This document shows positions 1 through 10,892 of a stretch of 64,000 bases of DNA, piece after piece; the first letter of the stretch is position 1, and each line of letters starts with the position of its first letter. The position numbers and the translations under genes were made by a program. The notes beneath the pieces were generated by a model. That model was given only the letters and a program-made list of their open reading frames with translations. It was not told where the DNA came from and ran no database searches. This DNA comes from Arcuatula senhousia (taxonomy: Eukaryota; Mollusca; Bivalvia; Mytilida; Mytilidae): NCBI GenBank assembly GCA_963971305.1, contig OZ020317.1, forward strand, positions 19,486,001-19,550,000. Direction: 5' to 3'.

Positions 1-1545
1 TTAATTGGAATCACAATTTTAAGATCATCATGTACGCTGTGGAGGACTATGCTAGAGCCTGGATAAAGCGGGAATGGGACCAAGAACCAAAGCTTGAGTC
101 ACCGTCGGAATGGGTAAGGAATATCCGATCTCTTGTACGAATCCGAATAGATAAACTTCGAAAATGTGTGAACCCCGGCCTTCTTCCGTATTTAGAGATC
201 GTAAAGCTCTCAATAGCCTCTCTTCCTTGCCAGAAAATGTTTTCACGCCTGCTGACAAGGCTTCCAATAATATAGTTTTTGTATATTAAGCACATTATTA
301 CAATTGTCTAATAAAAGAACTAGACATTGATGGTAATACTTCCGCTAGTGCAACATACAAACGGACTTCATTTAACAAAGATGAAATCATAGCCAACCAT
401 ACCTCTTTTATGTCCTCTTTTAATATTCAAATGAAAGAGGAATATAAAGAGTGTCCATATTTGTACTGAACCAACCTAAACTTCACAAAAATCCGTACAA
501 AGAAAGGTATATAGCTGGATCTTCATCATGTTCAACTACAGAGCCGTCCATTTAACTAAAATCTTGTCTGCTGTCAAAGAAGGTCAACAAGCATACTGCG
601 ACACTATTTATAATCGTAGTGGAATCAACCATATGTGGATTTTGAAGAACTCAAAAGATTTGTTAGATCACTAAAATCTAGATCATTTTCTGAGGTTCAC
701 TCTTTGAAAACGTTCGATTTTTCAACTTTATACACTACCTTGCCACACGAAAAACTAAATTGTCGCCTGAAAAAAAACTTCTCGAAAAAGCCTTTTCAAG
801 TTTTAGGATTTTTTGTTGTTTTGGATAATTAATTCTACAGTTTTTTCCGAAACATCTTTCAAAGATAAAAATTGTTACACACTGGAACAAGTTTGCAGTA
901 TGCTTGGTTTCCTCATTGACAACATATTTGTCACCTTCGGAGGATCTTTCAACAACCAAATCGGCATTCCAATGGGCACAAACTGTGCTCCTCTCCTAGC
1001 CGATTTGTTTTTTATACTCTTACGAGACTGAATTTTTTTAGGGACTCGTAAAGAACAAGAAGATGAAAGATGCAAGAACATTTAATCTTACATTCAAATA
1101 TATTGATGATGCCCTTTCTGTCAATAACACTTCATTTGGTAGATGGATTCCTTCAATATATCCTCCAGAATTGGAGATTAAAGAGACCACCGAATCAAAT
1201 TGCTTCACGTCTTTCTTGGATTTGCACCTCGAATTTGACCCAGGTGGTCATCTCAGTACAACAATTTACGATAAAAGAGACGATTTTAATTTTCAAATTA
1301 TTAATTTTCCTAATCTACAGAGCAATATACCTACTTCTCCTGCATACGGTGTTTATATTTCACAACTTATTCGATAGACCAGATCTTGCACACATTTCAC
1401 AGATTTTTTTATCAGACACCAATTTCTTCGTGACCGGCTTTTGGAGCAGGGCTATAAGAAAATGCGTCTAATACGATCCCTAAAAAATCTTTCTTCGTTA
1501 TCAGCCACTAGTAGAAAAGTTCAAAATTGTTATAAGATATGGTGA
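1..1545 (+). pseudogene. Decayed Penelope-like element RT (PLE copy 0), 5' end outside the window
   Basis: Fragments in all three + frames align in order with the better preserved element at 26722-28640. They include the N-terminal block with VEDYARAW (about 30-275), the FDFSTLYTT block (about 712-740), the GIPMGTNCAP block (about 960-1000), YIDDALS (about 1096-1116) and the thumb-side YDKRDDFNF block (about 1268-1296). Many stops and frameshifts separate them, so no functional RT is made. The catalytic YIDD pair is still readable. The C-terminal segment before about 1545 differs from the other copies, so this is a separate, older subfamily. The assignment to Penelope-like elements rests on the PADK-like N-terminal block and RT motif layout; no GIY-YIG endonuclease was found. 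Confidence 0.8.
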
Positions 1546-1629
1546 TTAATTGTTTTAATTAGTGTTTGACTGGTCTGCTGTATTGAGATGATCACCTTAA
1601 TATCCCTATTGTGTCTCAGAACTATGTTG

Positions 1630-1875
1630 TGTTATATGGTCATTACCGGACCGATAGATCGCAATGGAAGAGGGAGGTTTGGCGCCATAAAACCTGGTTT
1701 AACCCACTATGTTGTTTGAAATGCCTGTACCAAGTCAGGACCATTGCGATCCACCAATTCTCCGCTATGACTGATTCGTTTTTGTCTTTTTCTCTGGACT
1801 ACGAGATTGATCATTCAAGTTCGGTAGTTTTGTTATTGCCTTTATTTACCTTTGACATATGGACATTCTAACATA
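1630..1875 (+). repeat. Dispersed repeat family H, copy 1
   Basis: This shares long blocks with 12975-13205 and 20625-20805, both in the opposite orientation. Shared pieces are a segment containing 'gatcgcaatgg', 'cctggtttaaccca', 'cctgtaccaagtcagg' and a terminal 'gtaattttgttattgcctttatttacctttg'-like block seen in all three. I recognise this as a very common bivalve (Mytilus-type) cassette. No coding capacity is evident. Confidence 0.75.
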
Positions 1876-2089
1876 TCTGAAATGTTCCAGAATTGATGAC
1901 CTTGCGATTTGTCTTTTGCTTTATTTTATAACAGAAGTTTTCCAACACTCACTTGAGAACGACAAATATGTTGTCTCAAAGATAAAATTTCCACTTAAAA
2001 AAACCCGACATTTTACGTGATTTTATGTTATAAGGACCAAGAACACTTTAATCCAACTAAATTCGCGACTTCTTTATTTCGCGTTTCAG

Positions 2090-2300
2090 TGTCAGAGGGC
2101 AATTTCACAACTATTCATCGTTACAAAGAAGCAAAGAGGCACCAATGGGGTATTTGAGTGTCAAAAGTCCGAAAGGGCAACGACGAAACCGGTAAACACA
2201 AACAAGACATCACAAAGATCAACCGAACGGAAATCAACAACGCGAACTCGGGTGCTGCGGAAGAGTAAGCGTATCGCGCTTGCTATAACACACCCGTCAT
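2090..2300 (-). repeat. PLE 3'-UTR remnant, minus strand
   Basis: Reverse-complemented, it reads 'acgggtgtgttatagcaagc', then a 'gcacccgagttcgcgttg' block and a 'tgccctttcggacttttgac' block, ending near 'cctctttgcttctttg'. The same ordered blocks follow the RT frame of the PLE copies at 28400-28640 and 34970-35196, so this is an isolated 3' tail, consistent with 5' truncation. Confidence 0.7.
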
Positions 2301-3798
2301 GCTGCTAATTTACAATCCAGTATGTCAAATCCGGTAAAGGAGGACAAAACAAATTTCTACGACAAACTGGATTTACATTCTTTGATTAAATATGACAAAA
2401 AATATTTGTCTCCATGCCTTTTAGAATAGATATTTTTGACTCTATGCGTTGAAAAAAATTCTGACAAGACCAAAAACCTAAGGACCAGACCAAAAAAATA
2501 CAACACTGAAATTACTTTGAAAGATGAATTCATTTATCTTAGACGATTTATTATCGAGAATTTCTGTTCATCGTGAAATTTGCCAAAATTAATTCAGTCC
2601 GAAAACCGGTGGTATTTAAACAATAGAATGTGAGCTCTTCATCGGAAAAGATAGGAAAGTCAAATCGAATGTTTATCCTGGTTGTCAAGTGAATCAAAAG
2701 TTCTTTTTAGCACAAAACTTCTTCCAATTTTAAGTTATGCTGTTAAAATAAACTATTTTGAATTAAATAAAGTTTTTAAAAGTAACAGATGGCATTTATA
2801 ATGCATGTTATTTTGTGGATATTTATAAAATGCATACGGTGCAACTGAAATGGATCGCACAGGGTTAACGTTTATTAAAAAAATGAAAAAAATCACACCA
2901 TTTCTTTATATGTATATCTTCATATCTGCAAATTTTCAGACATGTACTGCAAGAGGTTAGGCCAAAATAAAATTAAAGACCTTTTTTTCTAGTACGTCTT
3001 GACAACCTTCTCTTTAAAAGTACACGATTTACCTGTTGAATTTAATTACGGCATAGAACATGTTTACCTTTTAGACCAGTGCCCGTAAATTGGGATTAAC
3101 AACATGTAAATTTGCATTGTGTTGGATTAAATATCCAATTCAGAAAGCAATCATCCGGTATCTGTTCCATAGCAAGTTGTTTATGAATGAAAAATAAACC
3201 TGGGTAATTACGTCCCTTGAACAAATGTCGATAGCAACAGATTAAAATGAAATAGATCATGCCAGTAAAATATAATTTTCAAACCAATATATATCAATAG
3301 TAAAGGTAATTACCTAACATTTCAATGAGTTTTGAGAATGTACTGCAGGTATTACGCCTTGTGTAATTTTTAAAAGGTTGAGTTGACATTCTTTTCCTTC
3401 CCAACGTACGGCAAGTTTTATTCGAATTATTACGCGTCTTTGTTGACCGTTTAAACAACAGTTTACATTGTTTACATTGCAATAATGATTTCTGAATAAC
3501 ATAACATGTGTCACGTATATGATAACTGTCAGATCCTTGTGCAATAAATGCAAAAAGTTGATTTTTTACATTTCACCGCCATCAACATTTACATCGTAAA
3601 AAAAATAATTTTCTGCAAGGGAGATAATTGAATACCACTAGATATAAGAGTGAATTGGCTTACAGTATACAAGTGCATAAGAAAAAAATAGTTTTTACTC
3701 TATGCTTGAAAAAAAAAAAACCTGACAAGACCAAAAACCTATAGCTAGCTTATGTTTAAATTTTAATCTTGAATAATGTTAAATTAATTATCGTTTGA
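2301..3798. other. Gene-free AT-rich stretch with one direct repeat
   Basis: No convincing ORF or known repeat was seen. A block of about 55 bp around 'ctgacaagaccaaaaaccta' occurs at about 2430-2485 and again at about 3690-3745, in direct orientation 1.27 kb apart. The short ORFs here have no recognisable motif. Confidence 0.5.
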
Positions 3799-4289
3799 GT
3801 GAGTGAGTGAGTGAGTGAGTGAGTTGGTGTTTTACGCCCGTGCAACGCTATATAGGTTATTAACAGGCGATGAACATGAAAAGAGTGATAAAATGATTAT
3901 GAAATAATGATGATAAATGAAATATGGGGATGGGGTGGGAAACAAAGGAACGGCGAATTTTGAAGAACCACAGGAAAAGGGGAGAGGTGGGTAGGGGCGG
4001 AAAATTTTGCCTATGTGGTGCACTACTTGGCGGTCTTTTACGTGCATGAAGCGTGGCACTCTCCACACACGTTGGCCCACTATGGTCGGCGGTCAGGGTT
4101 TCCGTATTATAGACCTGACAACCCCCGCGGACGAGGGCCGCCCTATTCAGCCATCTAGGGTACACACTTGGTCGCTCTGTGGGCTGAAAACTGACCCGAC
4201 GTCAGAATCCCAAGACCCTTAGTCGCCTCTTACGACAAGCTAGGCTCTGCTGCGGGCCTATTCGCCACCCGGGCCCCGCACGGGACAAA
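3799..4289 (-). mobile_element. SINE-like family A, copy A1, full length
   Basis: This is a retroposon-like element of about 490 bp in minus orientation. On the minus strand it starts 'cccgtgcggggcccgggtgg', contains 'gtcgtaagaggcgactaa', and ends in a (CTCA)n tail, seen on + as gagtgagtgag. A 10-bp direct duplication, 'tatcgtttga', flanks it at 3789-3798 and 4290-4299. The head 'tggcgaatagg' resembles a pol III A box; no clear B box was found. The ORFs across it are accidental. Confidence 0.85.
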
Positions 4290-4332
4290 TATCGTTTGAA
4301 AGAAATCGCTTAAAGAAAAAAATCTCTTATTT

Positions 4333-4884
4333 TCCAATGTAATTGGTAAGTGTGCAGCATAATTTGGTAAGTGACTACAAATATGGCGGAAAACCCCTCT
4401 TCAGGTTGTGTTTATAATAGTTATGCCCATCTTTTGAATAAAAACATGTTGCCTTTCGGCAATAATTAGCTATGAGAAATAATTCATAACAAATCTTTAA
4501 TGCTTGATTTGATTTTTAAAAAGCTATTGACGAAAAACCAGCCACATGACAGCATTTTTTTGTCATGCTGAAAAATGCAGGCCTCTGTGTCAGACACTCT
4601 TAGCTTGAGTTTAGTCAATCCGACCACAAATGCTAGGTTTTATGGTGTCTTGTGGTCCATTAACAAGTATTGAAATAGCCAAATATTGTTTCCTGTGAAA
4701 TAAACCTGTATTTGTTAACATATTTACAATTTGAATATTTGGTAAGTGCAAGTTGGTGTATAAAACAAAATTGGTAATGCAACTTTTATTAATATGAAAT
4801 GAAATCTGACCAGTGTCGAACGAAACGAAGTTTTTTCCGCAATTTTTGTAGTCAAATACCTGCACACTTACCAATTACATTGGA
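4333..4884. mobile_element. MITE with 25-bp perfect terminal inverted repeats
   Basis: Positions 4333-4357 are the exact reverse complement of 4860-4884 (each end starts 'tccaatgtaattggtaagtg' read inwards). The 552-bp interior has no transposase frame and contains extra internal copies of the 'ttggtaagtg' end motif near 4364 and 4740. No obvious target duplication could be identified, so the superfamily is not assigned. Confidence 0.75.
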
Positions 4885-5051
4885 CTCCTGTATAAGCACT
4901 TTGTGCTTGTGTTCAAGTCCTTTAGATGTTATAATCATAATATACGAAAGAGGCAAAGGTGTACCAAAGGGCAATCAAATATCAAAGACAAAACCGGTAT
5001 GCTTGTCATCTTTTTATAAATAGGTTTAAATTGAGTAATTTTGAAAAGCCG

Positions 5052-5748
5052 TTTTAGCTCACCTGGCCAAAGGTCATGTGAGGTTATGCCATAACTAAAA
5101 ATTTATGCGTCCGTCGTCGTCCGTATACAATTTCAAAATTTCAAAATCTTCTCCTCTGAAACCTCTGTACAAATTTAACTGTTACTTTGCAGGAATGATT
5201 CATGAGATATTGGCAAGAAGCGATCCTCATTTCGAAAAATTTCGATAAAAAATATGACCGCTGTTACTGAAAATAAAAAATAAAGGAAAATCAATTAGAA
5301 TAGCTTATGAACTCAGCAACCATAACAGATAAAAATCTGAAGGATCTTAGGCTGTTCACAATCATAAACTCTACAAAAGTATCCATCGGGTCGAAGTTGC
5401 CAGATGACCCCTTATAGGGCTTATGACCCTTTGAAGGTCAAAAATAGCGTAGTTTAATGTTTTTGCCCTAAAGAATGAAGACTATTTCAGATAGAGAACA
5501 GCAGTTGCTTGCCTAGATGTTCAGCTCATTGATCAAGCTTTACAAAGTCTCCATTGGATGGAAGTTGTCAGATAGAGGTTATGGCCCTTTAGATTGAAAA
5601 GAGAAGATGTTGCTTGCTTCATGTACTTAATCCTTCATCTTTTTAAGCTTCACAAAAGTGACAAGTTGTAATATGACCCTGTAAAGAGAGACCCTTATGT
5701 CTTAAGGACCATTGCGATTCAGGCTCTAGGGAGCCTCTTGTTAGACTT
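5052..5748 (+). repeat. Dispersed repeat family C, copy C1
   Basis: This begins 'tttagctcacctggccaaag' and ends 'agggagcctcttgtt', with internal blocks on 'gctcatt...agctctacaaaagtctcc' and 'agatgaccccttatagg'. The same ends and internal units recur at 8085, 17876, 25013, 37806 and 47433. It is non-coding, and is a common bivalve repeat carrying tandem internal monomers of about 155 bp. Confidence 0.75.
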
Positions 5749-5829
5749 GTGATATTGGTGCATCCGTCTTTTACACGGATAATCTTATATAATACGACAA
5801 TTTAATCTAAATAAAGAGCAACTATCACG

Positions 5830-6130
5830 ATTGATGTTGATTTTTGATACTAAATATTAAATTCGCAGACAACATTAACTTTAATATATATATGTAATTG
5901 TACTCCAAAATGAAGAGAAGATCTCACCATATATATTTATAATGTTGACTTTTGATACTGAATTCTAATTCGTAGACAAAACTGGATATCCTTTAAAAGG
6001 TTGTATATAAATGTAATATAAATATTATCAATAATACACCCTTTATCTTACAATAAGTTCAGTTAGATTCATAAATTATTGAATTCGCAAACAAAACTGG
6101 ATACCTTTAATAAAGGTCGTTATATTGATA
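5830..6130. repeat. Three degenerate tandem monomers of about 110-130 bp
   Basis: Blocks on 'gttgacttttgatactgaat' followed by 'ttcgtagacaaaactggata' recur near 5831, 5942 and 6073. Sequence similarity is moderate. No function is visible. Confidence 0.5.
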
Positions 6131-6204
6131 TTTCTTTTTATTTTTCCCTTTCGGGGGCCTTCGTCTTGCAAATAGTCCAGATCTCAGAAATATAGTCAAT
6201 CTGT

Positions 6205-6275
6205 ATGTCTAGCACGCAGGACCAGCTCGAAACTTTCACAAAAAAGTTTTTGAGAAAATATTAAGCTGGTCAAAC
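6205..6275. repeat. Short hairpin remnant related to the one at 42213-42330
   Basis: 'gcacgcaggaccagct' is followed by 'cgaaactttcacaaaa' and then an inverted 'agctggt'. The same hairpin with longer arms ('cacgcggaaccagct' and 'agctggttccgcgtg') lies inside the 786-bp element at 41779-42564. Confidence 0.5.
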
Positions 6276-6326
6276 AAACTTTGAGAAGACAATAGACACT
6301 GTTTAATACTACAGGTAGTAATAAGA

Positions 6327-6744
6327 ACGAAAGACCGGTAGTTCCATTGGTTCTGTCACATTTCTCGATTGGTGCGAGAAATTCTAATTTCCAAGTTTAC
6401 ATTTCTCAGTTTCAAGTTGATATCTTACACTTCCAAAATGACATTTCTCAGTTCCAAGTTGACATTTCACACTTCCAAGTTGACATTTCGCACTTCCAAA
6501 GTTGGAACTGAGAAATTTCAACTTGGAAGTGCAAAATGTCAACTTGGAAGTGAGAAATGTCAACTTGGAATTGAGAAATGTCAACTTGGAAGTGCGAAAT
6601 GTCAACTTGGAACTAAAAAATGTCAACTTGGAACTGAGAAATGTCAACTTGGAAGTGCGAAATGTCAACTTGGAAAAGAAAAAAAATTCTCGCATCAATC
6701 TAGAAATGTGACAGAGCCAATGGCACTACCGGTCTTTCGCCAAT
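6327..6744. mobile_element. Foldback element built of a 21-bp minisatellite in two opposed arms
   Basis: The outer arms 'gaaagaccggtagttccatt' (about 6329) and its inverted partner (about 6725-6743) enclose two opposed arrays. The left arm (about 6395-6500) is the reverse complement of the unit 'tcaacttggaagtgagaaat'; the right arm (about 6505-6680) carries about eight forward units. The period is 21 bp, so both strands stay open and give 7-residue peptide repeats (CQLGSEK-like). These frames are best read as a by-product of the period, not as a gene. Confidence 0.75.
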
Positions 6745-7018
6745 AAGTCATATCGTATAATGTTTTGTAAAGGGATTTGGTCATGGTATGGTAAAGGAAG
6801 GTCATGGTTTGTACAAGGGATTTTATTCTAAAATATAATTTTTTATTTTTATTTTAGTATTAAATCGTGTGAAAGGCTGAAAGAAATTGAACATGACGAT
6901 AAAGGTTTACTGTGTTAACTTTAAATCAGTTTTGTTGTGATTATTAACCAAATTTAAATTCTGTCATGGTTTGGTAAAGGGAACAGAAAATGGTCATGGT
7001 TTATACATGTACGTAACA

Positions 7019-7118
7019 GTTATTACATGAGGACGTGGTTTGTCAGTAAAATATCACCCCGACGGCCGGAGGCCAGAGGGGCTGATCTTACTGACACACC
7101 AAGTCCGAATGTAATAAC
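7019..7118. repeat. 100-bp imperfect palindrome
   Basis: 'gttattacat' at 7019 pairs with 'atgtaataac' at 7109-7118. Further pairing blocks inwards are ggac/gtcc, tggt/acca and tgtcagtaa/ttactgaca, with a GC-rich centre around 'gacggccggaggcc'. It could be a small MITE or a regulatory hairpin. Confidence 0.6.
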
Positions 7119-7264
7119 CATTTTACATCCCAGCCTTCAAAATATGTCATGTAAAATATAAATACAAACATTAGAATACATTCTGTGCATTGCGAAGCAA
7201 ATAAAAAACATTTTTTTCTTCAATATAATACAGAGTATCCCTATTTGGCCCCTTCAATATTCTT

Positions 7265-7697
7265 TATGTACAAATTGTTAACACAAGGTTTGCATACACA
7301 GGGGTACGTTGCTCCCAGGTTGTTGTCATCACTCAAGAAATTTTACGGACGACATCATGTGCTTGTATACAATCTCTCAGATGAGCACAGATGTTGGTTT
7401 GACATAGAGTTTTGTAATGTCATCCTTTCCGAATTTGACCAACACTTAATCGATCTTTGGCAACGTGACGGGTGTGCTATAGCAAGCAGGAACTGCTTAC
7501 TCTTCCGGAGCACCTGAGTTCACTCTCGTTTCGACTTGAGTTCGCGTTGCTGAATTCGGTTTTGTTGTTATGTGTGTGTGTGTTTTATGTTGTTATGTGG
7601 TTTGTTTTGTTGTGATGATTTTTTGTCTGCCGGTTTTGTCTTTGTCTTTACGGTTTTATGATACTGATTACCCCTTTGGTACACCTTTGCTTCTTGC
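7265..7697 (+). pseudogene. PLE 3' fragment (last RT codons plus 3' UTR)
   Basis: This matches the last RT codons and 3' UTR of the PLE at 26722-28640 from 'aaattgttaacacaagg' onward, including 'gggtacgttgctcccagg', 'ttttacggacgacatcatgtg', and a 3' UTR ending 'acacctttgcttctt'. It carries a roughly 10-bp extra segment near 7288 and a deletion near 7371 relative to that copy. It is a 5'-truncated dead copy. All copies end at the same 3' point, as expected for retroposition. Confidence 0.8.
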
Positions 7698-7700
7698 ATC

Positions 7701-8084
7701 GGTTTCGTGGTCTAGTTGATATAATGGTAGACTAGGAATGGTGATGACCCTCGTTCCTACCCCAATGGGAAGTAATGGTCTTTGTTCCTTTAGAAAAATC
7801 AGAAACGAAAAATCGTTTTTGGCTTTTCTATTGGTGTTAACTTTCCAGAGTTGCCAGATGTTTTAAAACTACAGTTCATGATCGGTGACCTCTCCCAAAG
7901 TATCGACCCTGTGTTGGGTAATTTGGTTGACAACCTGTCCAGAATGTTTTTATTTGATGTTATGTTATTAAGAAAGTGTAAAAAAGAGAAAAAGAGGAAT
8001 GTATCTAAACCCGATCATGGCTGTAAAATGATTTATGTTTTTATCTTATACTGAAAGATGTTTGCCATGTTGCACCGTTTATAA
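7701..8084. other. No gene seen
   Basis: Short ORFs without motifs. A tRNA-head-like stretch at about 7705-7765 was considered and not accepted because no B box follows. Confidence 0.4.
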
Positions 8085-9035
8085 ACAAAAGGCTCACAAG
8101 AGCCTGAATGGCTCACCTGGTCTTGATGTCAACCCTATGAAGAACTTTGTAGAGCTAAATAAGCTGAACATTTAAGCAAGCAACAGCTTTTCTCTTTCAG
8201 TTTTCATTCTGTAGGCCCAAAATGTGCAAAATGTTATTTTAAGGGCCGTCTGAACACTTTGACTAGAGAGACGCTTGTTAAGAGCTTAATGAACGGAACA
8301 TAAGCAAGCCATCACTTCTTTATCTGCTATAGTTTTCATTATATAAGCCAAAAACATGAAAACATGTTAATTAAGGGCCTGTACTATCTAACAACTTCAA
8401 CCCTATGCATGCTTTTGTAGAGCTAAATGAGCTGAAAATTCAAGGAAGCAACAGCTTTTCTCTATCTGCTATGGACCAAAAACACTATTTTTCGCCTTTA
8501 AGGGGCTGTAACCCCTATTATGGGTCATCTGACAACTTCAACCATATGAAGAATTTTGTAGAGCTAAATTAGCTGAACATTTAAGCAAGCATCAGTTAGT
8601 TTTCGTTCTATAGTCCAAAACAGTATTTTTTCGCCTTTAAGGGACTGTAACCCCTATAAGGGGTCATCTGACAACTTCCACCCTACAAAGACTTTTGTAA
8701 AGCTTAATAGGCTGAACATTTAAGAAAGCAACAGCTTTTCCCTATCTGCAATAGTTTTCATTCTATAGGCCAAAAACATTATTTTTCGCCTTTAAGGGGC
8801 TGTAACCCAACTTCGACCCTTTGGAGACATTTGTAGAGCTAAATGAGCTGAACATTTAAGCAAGCAACAGCTCTACCTGCAATAGTTTTTGTTCTATAAG
8901 CCAAAAGCATGAAAAAAACCCGCTATTTTTCACCTTTAAGGGGCTGTAACCGCTATAAGGGATCATCTGACAACTTCGACCAAATGGAGACAATTGTAGA
9001 ACTTTTGAAGCAGTATCAGATTTCATCTATCTCTG
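8085..9035 (-). repeat. Dispersed repeat family C, copy C2, with about 6 internal monomers
   Basis: This starts 'aaaggctcacaagagcctga' and contains repeated blocks 'gagctgaacatttaagcaag', 'caacagcttttctctatctg' and 'ggggctgtaacccctat' at a spacing of about 150 bp. It is in the orientation opposite to C1. Non-coding. Confidence 0.75.
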
Positions 9036-9267
9036 ACTCTCGAGGAGAGACACCACCGGGTTACGCATCCACTAGGGCTATATATGGTATAATTAACACA
9101 TATGAATTGCTTTTATTTTTCCTTTGCAATACTACATTTACCTACCTGAAAAAAAAAGATATTATTGATTTCAACCAATCAAAAAGATAAACTGACCAAC
9201 AATTATGTGATTTGTATTATCCTACCCAACGAAGAAAAAATAGAGGGCGCTATAAACAAGTCATTAG

Positions 9268-9277
9268 TATATATAAA
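9268..9277 (+). promoter_or_regulatory. Candidate TATA box of the GPCR gene
   Basis: TATATATAAA lies about 90 bp before the candidate start codon at 9366, with a plausible short 5' UTR between them. The local AT-richness makes chance matches common, so the call depends on the adjacent ATG plus donor. Confidence 0.35.
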
Positions 9278-9365
9278 AAAGACCATATATCATATCTAGA
9301 TAAAGTCACGACGCTAATCACCCCAGTCAGTCAATCAAACATATTTACAGTTTGGATCAGACAAA

Positions 9366-9395
9366 ATGGCAGGGAATGTAACGAATGACCCGAAC
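9366..9395 (+). CDS. Candidate first coding exon of the GPCR gene
   Basis: ATG at 9366 opens ten codons reading MAGNVTNDPN, followed at once by the consensus splice donor GTAAGT (9396-9401). The exon ends on a complete codon (phase 0). The GPCR exon at 22184 begins directly after a pyrimidine-rich acceptor ending 'cttcgacag' and is also phase 0. Joined, the peptide would add a short extracellular N-terminus with an Asn-Val-Thr glycosylation sequon, which suits a class A receptor. The implied intron is 12.8 kb and filled with transposons. This is inference from splice signals and phase; a transcript would settle it. Confidence 0.5.
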
Positions 9396-9401
9396 GTAAG
9401 T

Positions 9402-10020
9402 CAATTCTTATAATTTAATTTAAAGTTTTTTTTTTAATTCCATTTTGATACCTATGGGTCAAATTTAAAATAATTTATTTAACCCTGTGATATTGGTGTT
9501 CATAAAAAAATGAAGAAGAGAGAATAATTCAAAGTAATAAATAGATAAATAAATAAAATAGAAGAAAATATTCAAAGAAATATCAAACAGTACTTGTAAT
9601 GTTACTTTTATCGTAAAATGTTTAATTGACAGTTCAACGCAATGTCCCGTTCACTACTGACATTTTTCTAGTAATTTTAATTGTCATGATAAATTGAGCC
9701 AAACATACCATGTACACTAAGCACATTTTCCGACATTTTACAAATTATTAAAATATTTAATAAAAAAAAATATGATATAAAAAAGTGTCTTTTTATGTCG
9801 AATAAAATTATACGCCGAGTCAACGGTAAATATTATTGTTGAGACCATTCACCTTAACTAAGATACCCATAAGACAGATTTGTTGTGTTGTTTTAGACAT
9901 GTGATAAGATGGTCAAAAGACCATCTCAATTCCATCTCTTATGTACGTCTTTAGACATATCTTTAGATAGTTTTATTAAACAAGCCCCTGTATTCAAAGT
10001 CCGTAAAAGTTTTATTTATA
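9402..10020. other. Putative intron sequence, no feature recognised
   Basis: AT-rich, with only short ORFs. Around 9890-9980 there is a short inverted run on 'agacatgtgataagatggtc' and 'gaccatctcaattcc' that may be a MITE fragment. Confidence 0.4.
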
Positions 10021-10246
10021 AGGGACGGACCATTTAACATGAAAGAAAGGGGGGGGCTTGGTTTTTTGTCCTGGTCAGACAATTTTTTTCCGCCCTATTT
10101 ATTTTCGAAGGCCCCGCGACAGAATATTTTTTTCATTATTATCATTATTTAATTTGGCAAAATCAAAAAAATTCATCAAAAATAATTTTCAAAATATTTT
10201 TTAGGAAAAAAACCAAGGCCCCCTTCAAGTTAAATGGTCGGTCCCT
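10021..10246. mobile_element. MITE of the 'agggaccgaccattt' family, copy 1
   Basis: The left end 'agggacggaccatttaac' and right end 'ttaaatggtcggtccct' are inverted repeats, followed inwards by G-runs and 'cttggtttttt'/'aaaaaccaag'. It is 226 bp with no coding capacity. A second copy with the same ends is at 28843-29086. Confidence 0.75.
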
Positions 10247-10583
10247 AATAGTATGACTATCAAAATTAAGAAAAATTGTGAAAGAAACTGAAAACAGCTT
10301 TTAAAAAGTTAGATGTGTCAGTTTTTTTAAATAGTATATTGTGAAATCTTGTATATACATTATATTAATCTTCTATACATTCAAATTCCAAAGACATGAT
10401 TCTGAAGCAATGCCATCCAGAGGAACAGCTCCACCCAAAGACATCGACGTCACCGTCATTATTCTATTTTTAACGTCTGTAAAGCGATAAATATTCTATT
10501 TTTAGCGAATCAAACGTAAAAAAACTGTTGATCACTCTTAAGCGATTTAAAAGTAAAAAAAAATCTTTATTACCCTTTAAGTA

Positions 10584-10892
10584 AGTAAGACATTTCACGG
10601 TGTACATTCAAAACGCAACTATTCAGATCAATGGCATTAGAACGCTAATATTCAGATCAACGTTTCTGATCATTTATCTGACTAAAAGATTTCTACTTTT
10701 AAGTCTTAAACTTTTTTCTACAACTAGAAATTATATAACATTCACTCTACAAAGTATATATCATTATACCGTCAGCCAATTAGAATAGATAGATATGGTA
10801 CATTGTAGTCATATAACAACACAAATTAGTAAGACATTTCACGGTTACCTACATGTCTATTCAAAACGCAAGTATATAGATCAACGACATTA
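10584..10892. repeat. Local duplicate pair; second copy is split by the transposon at 10893
   Basis: 'agtaagacatttcacggt' followed by 'attcaaaacgcaa', 'agatcaa', 'cattagaacgc' and 'ttctgatcatt.atctgacta' occurs intact at 10584-10690 and again starting at 10829, where it is interrupted after 'acatta' at 10892 and resumes at 12802. The intact copy serves as an empty-site control for the insertion. Confidence 0.75.

Noticed and set aside
7705..7765. tRNA-like head 'tggtctagttgatataatgg'
   Set aside because: An A-box-like stretch only; no B box and no acceptor pairing could be found, so it was not called as a tRNA or SINE.
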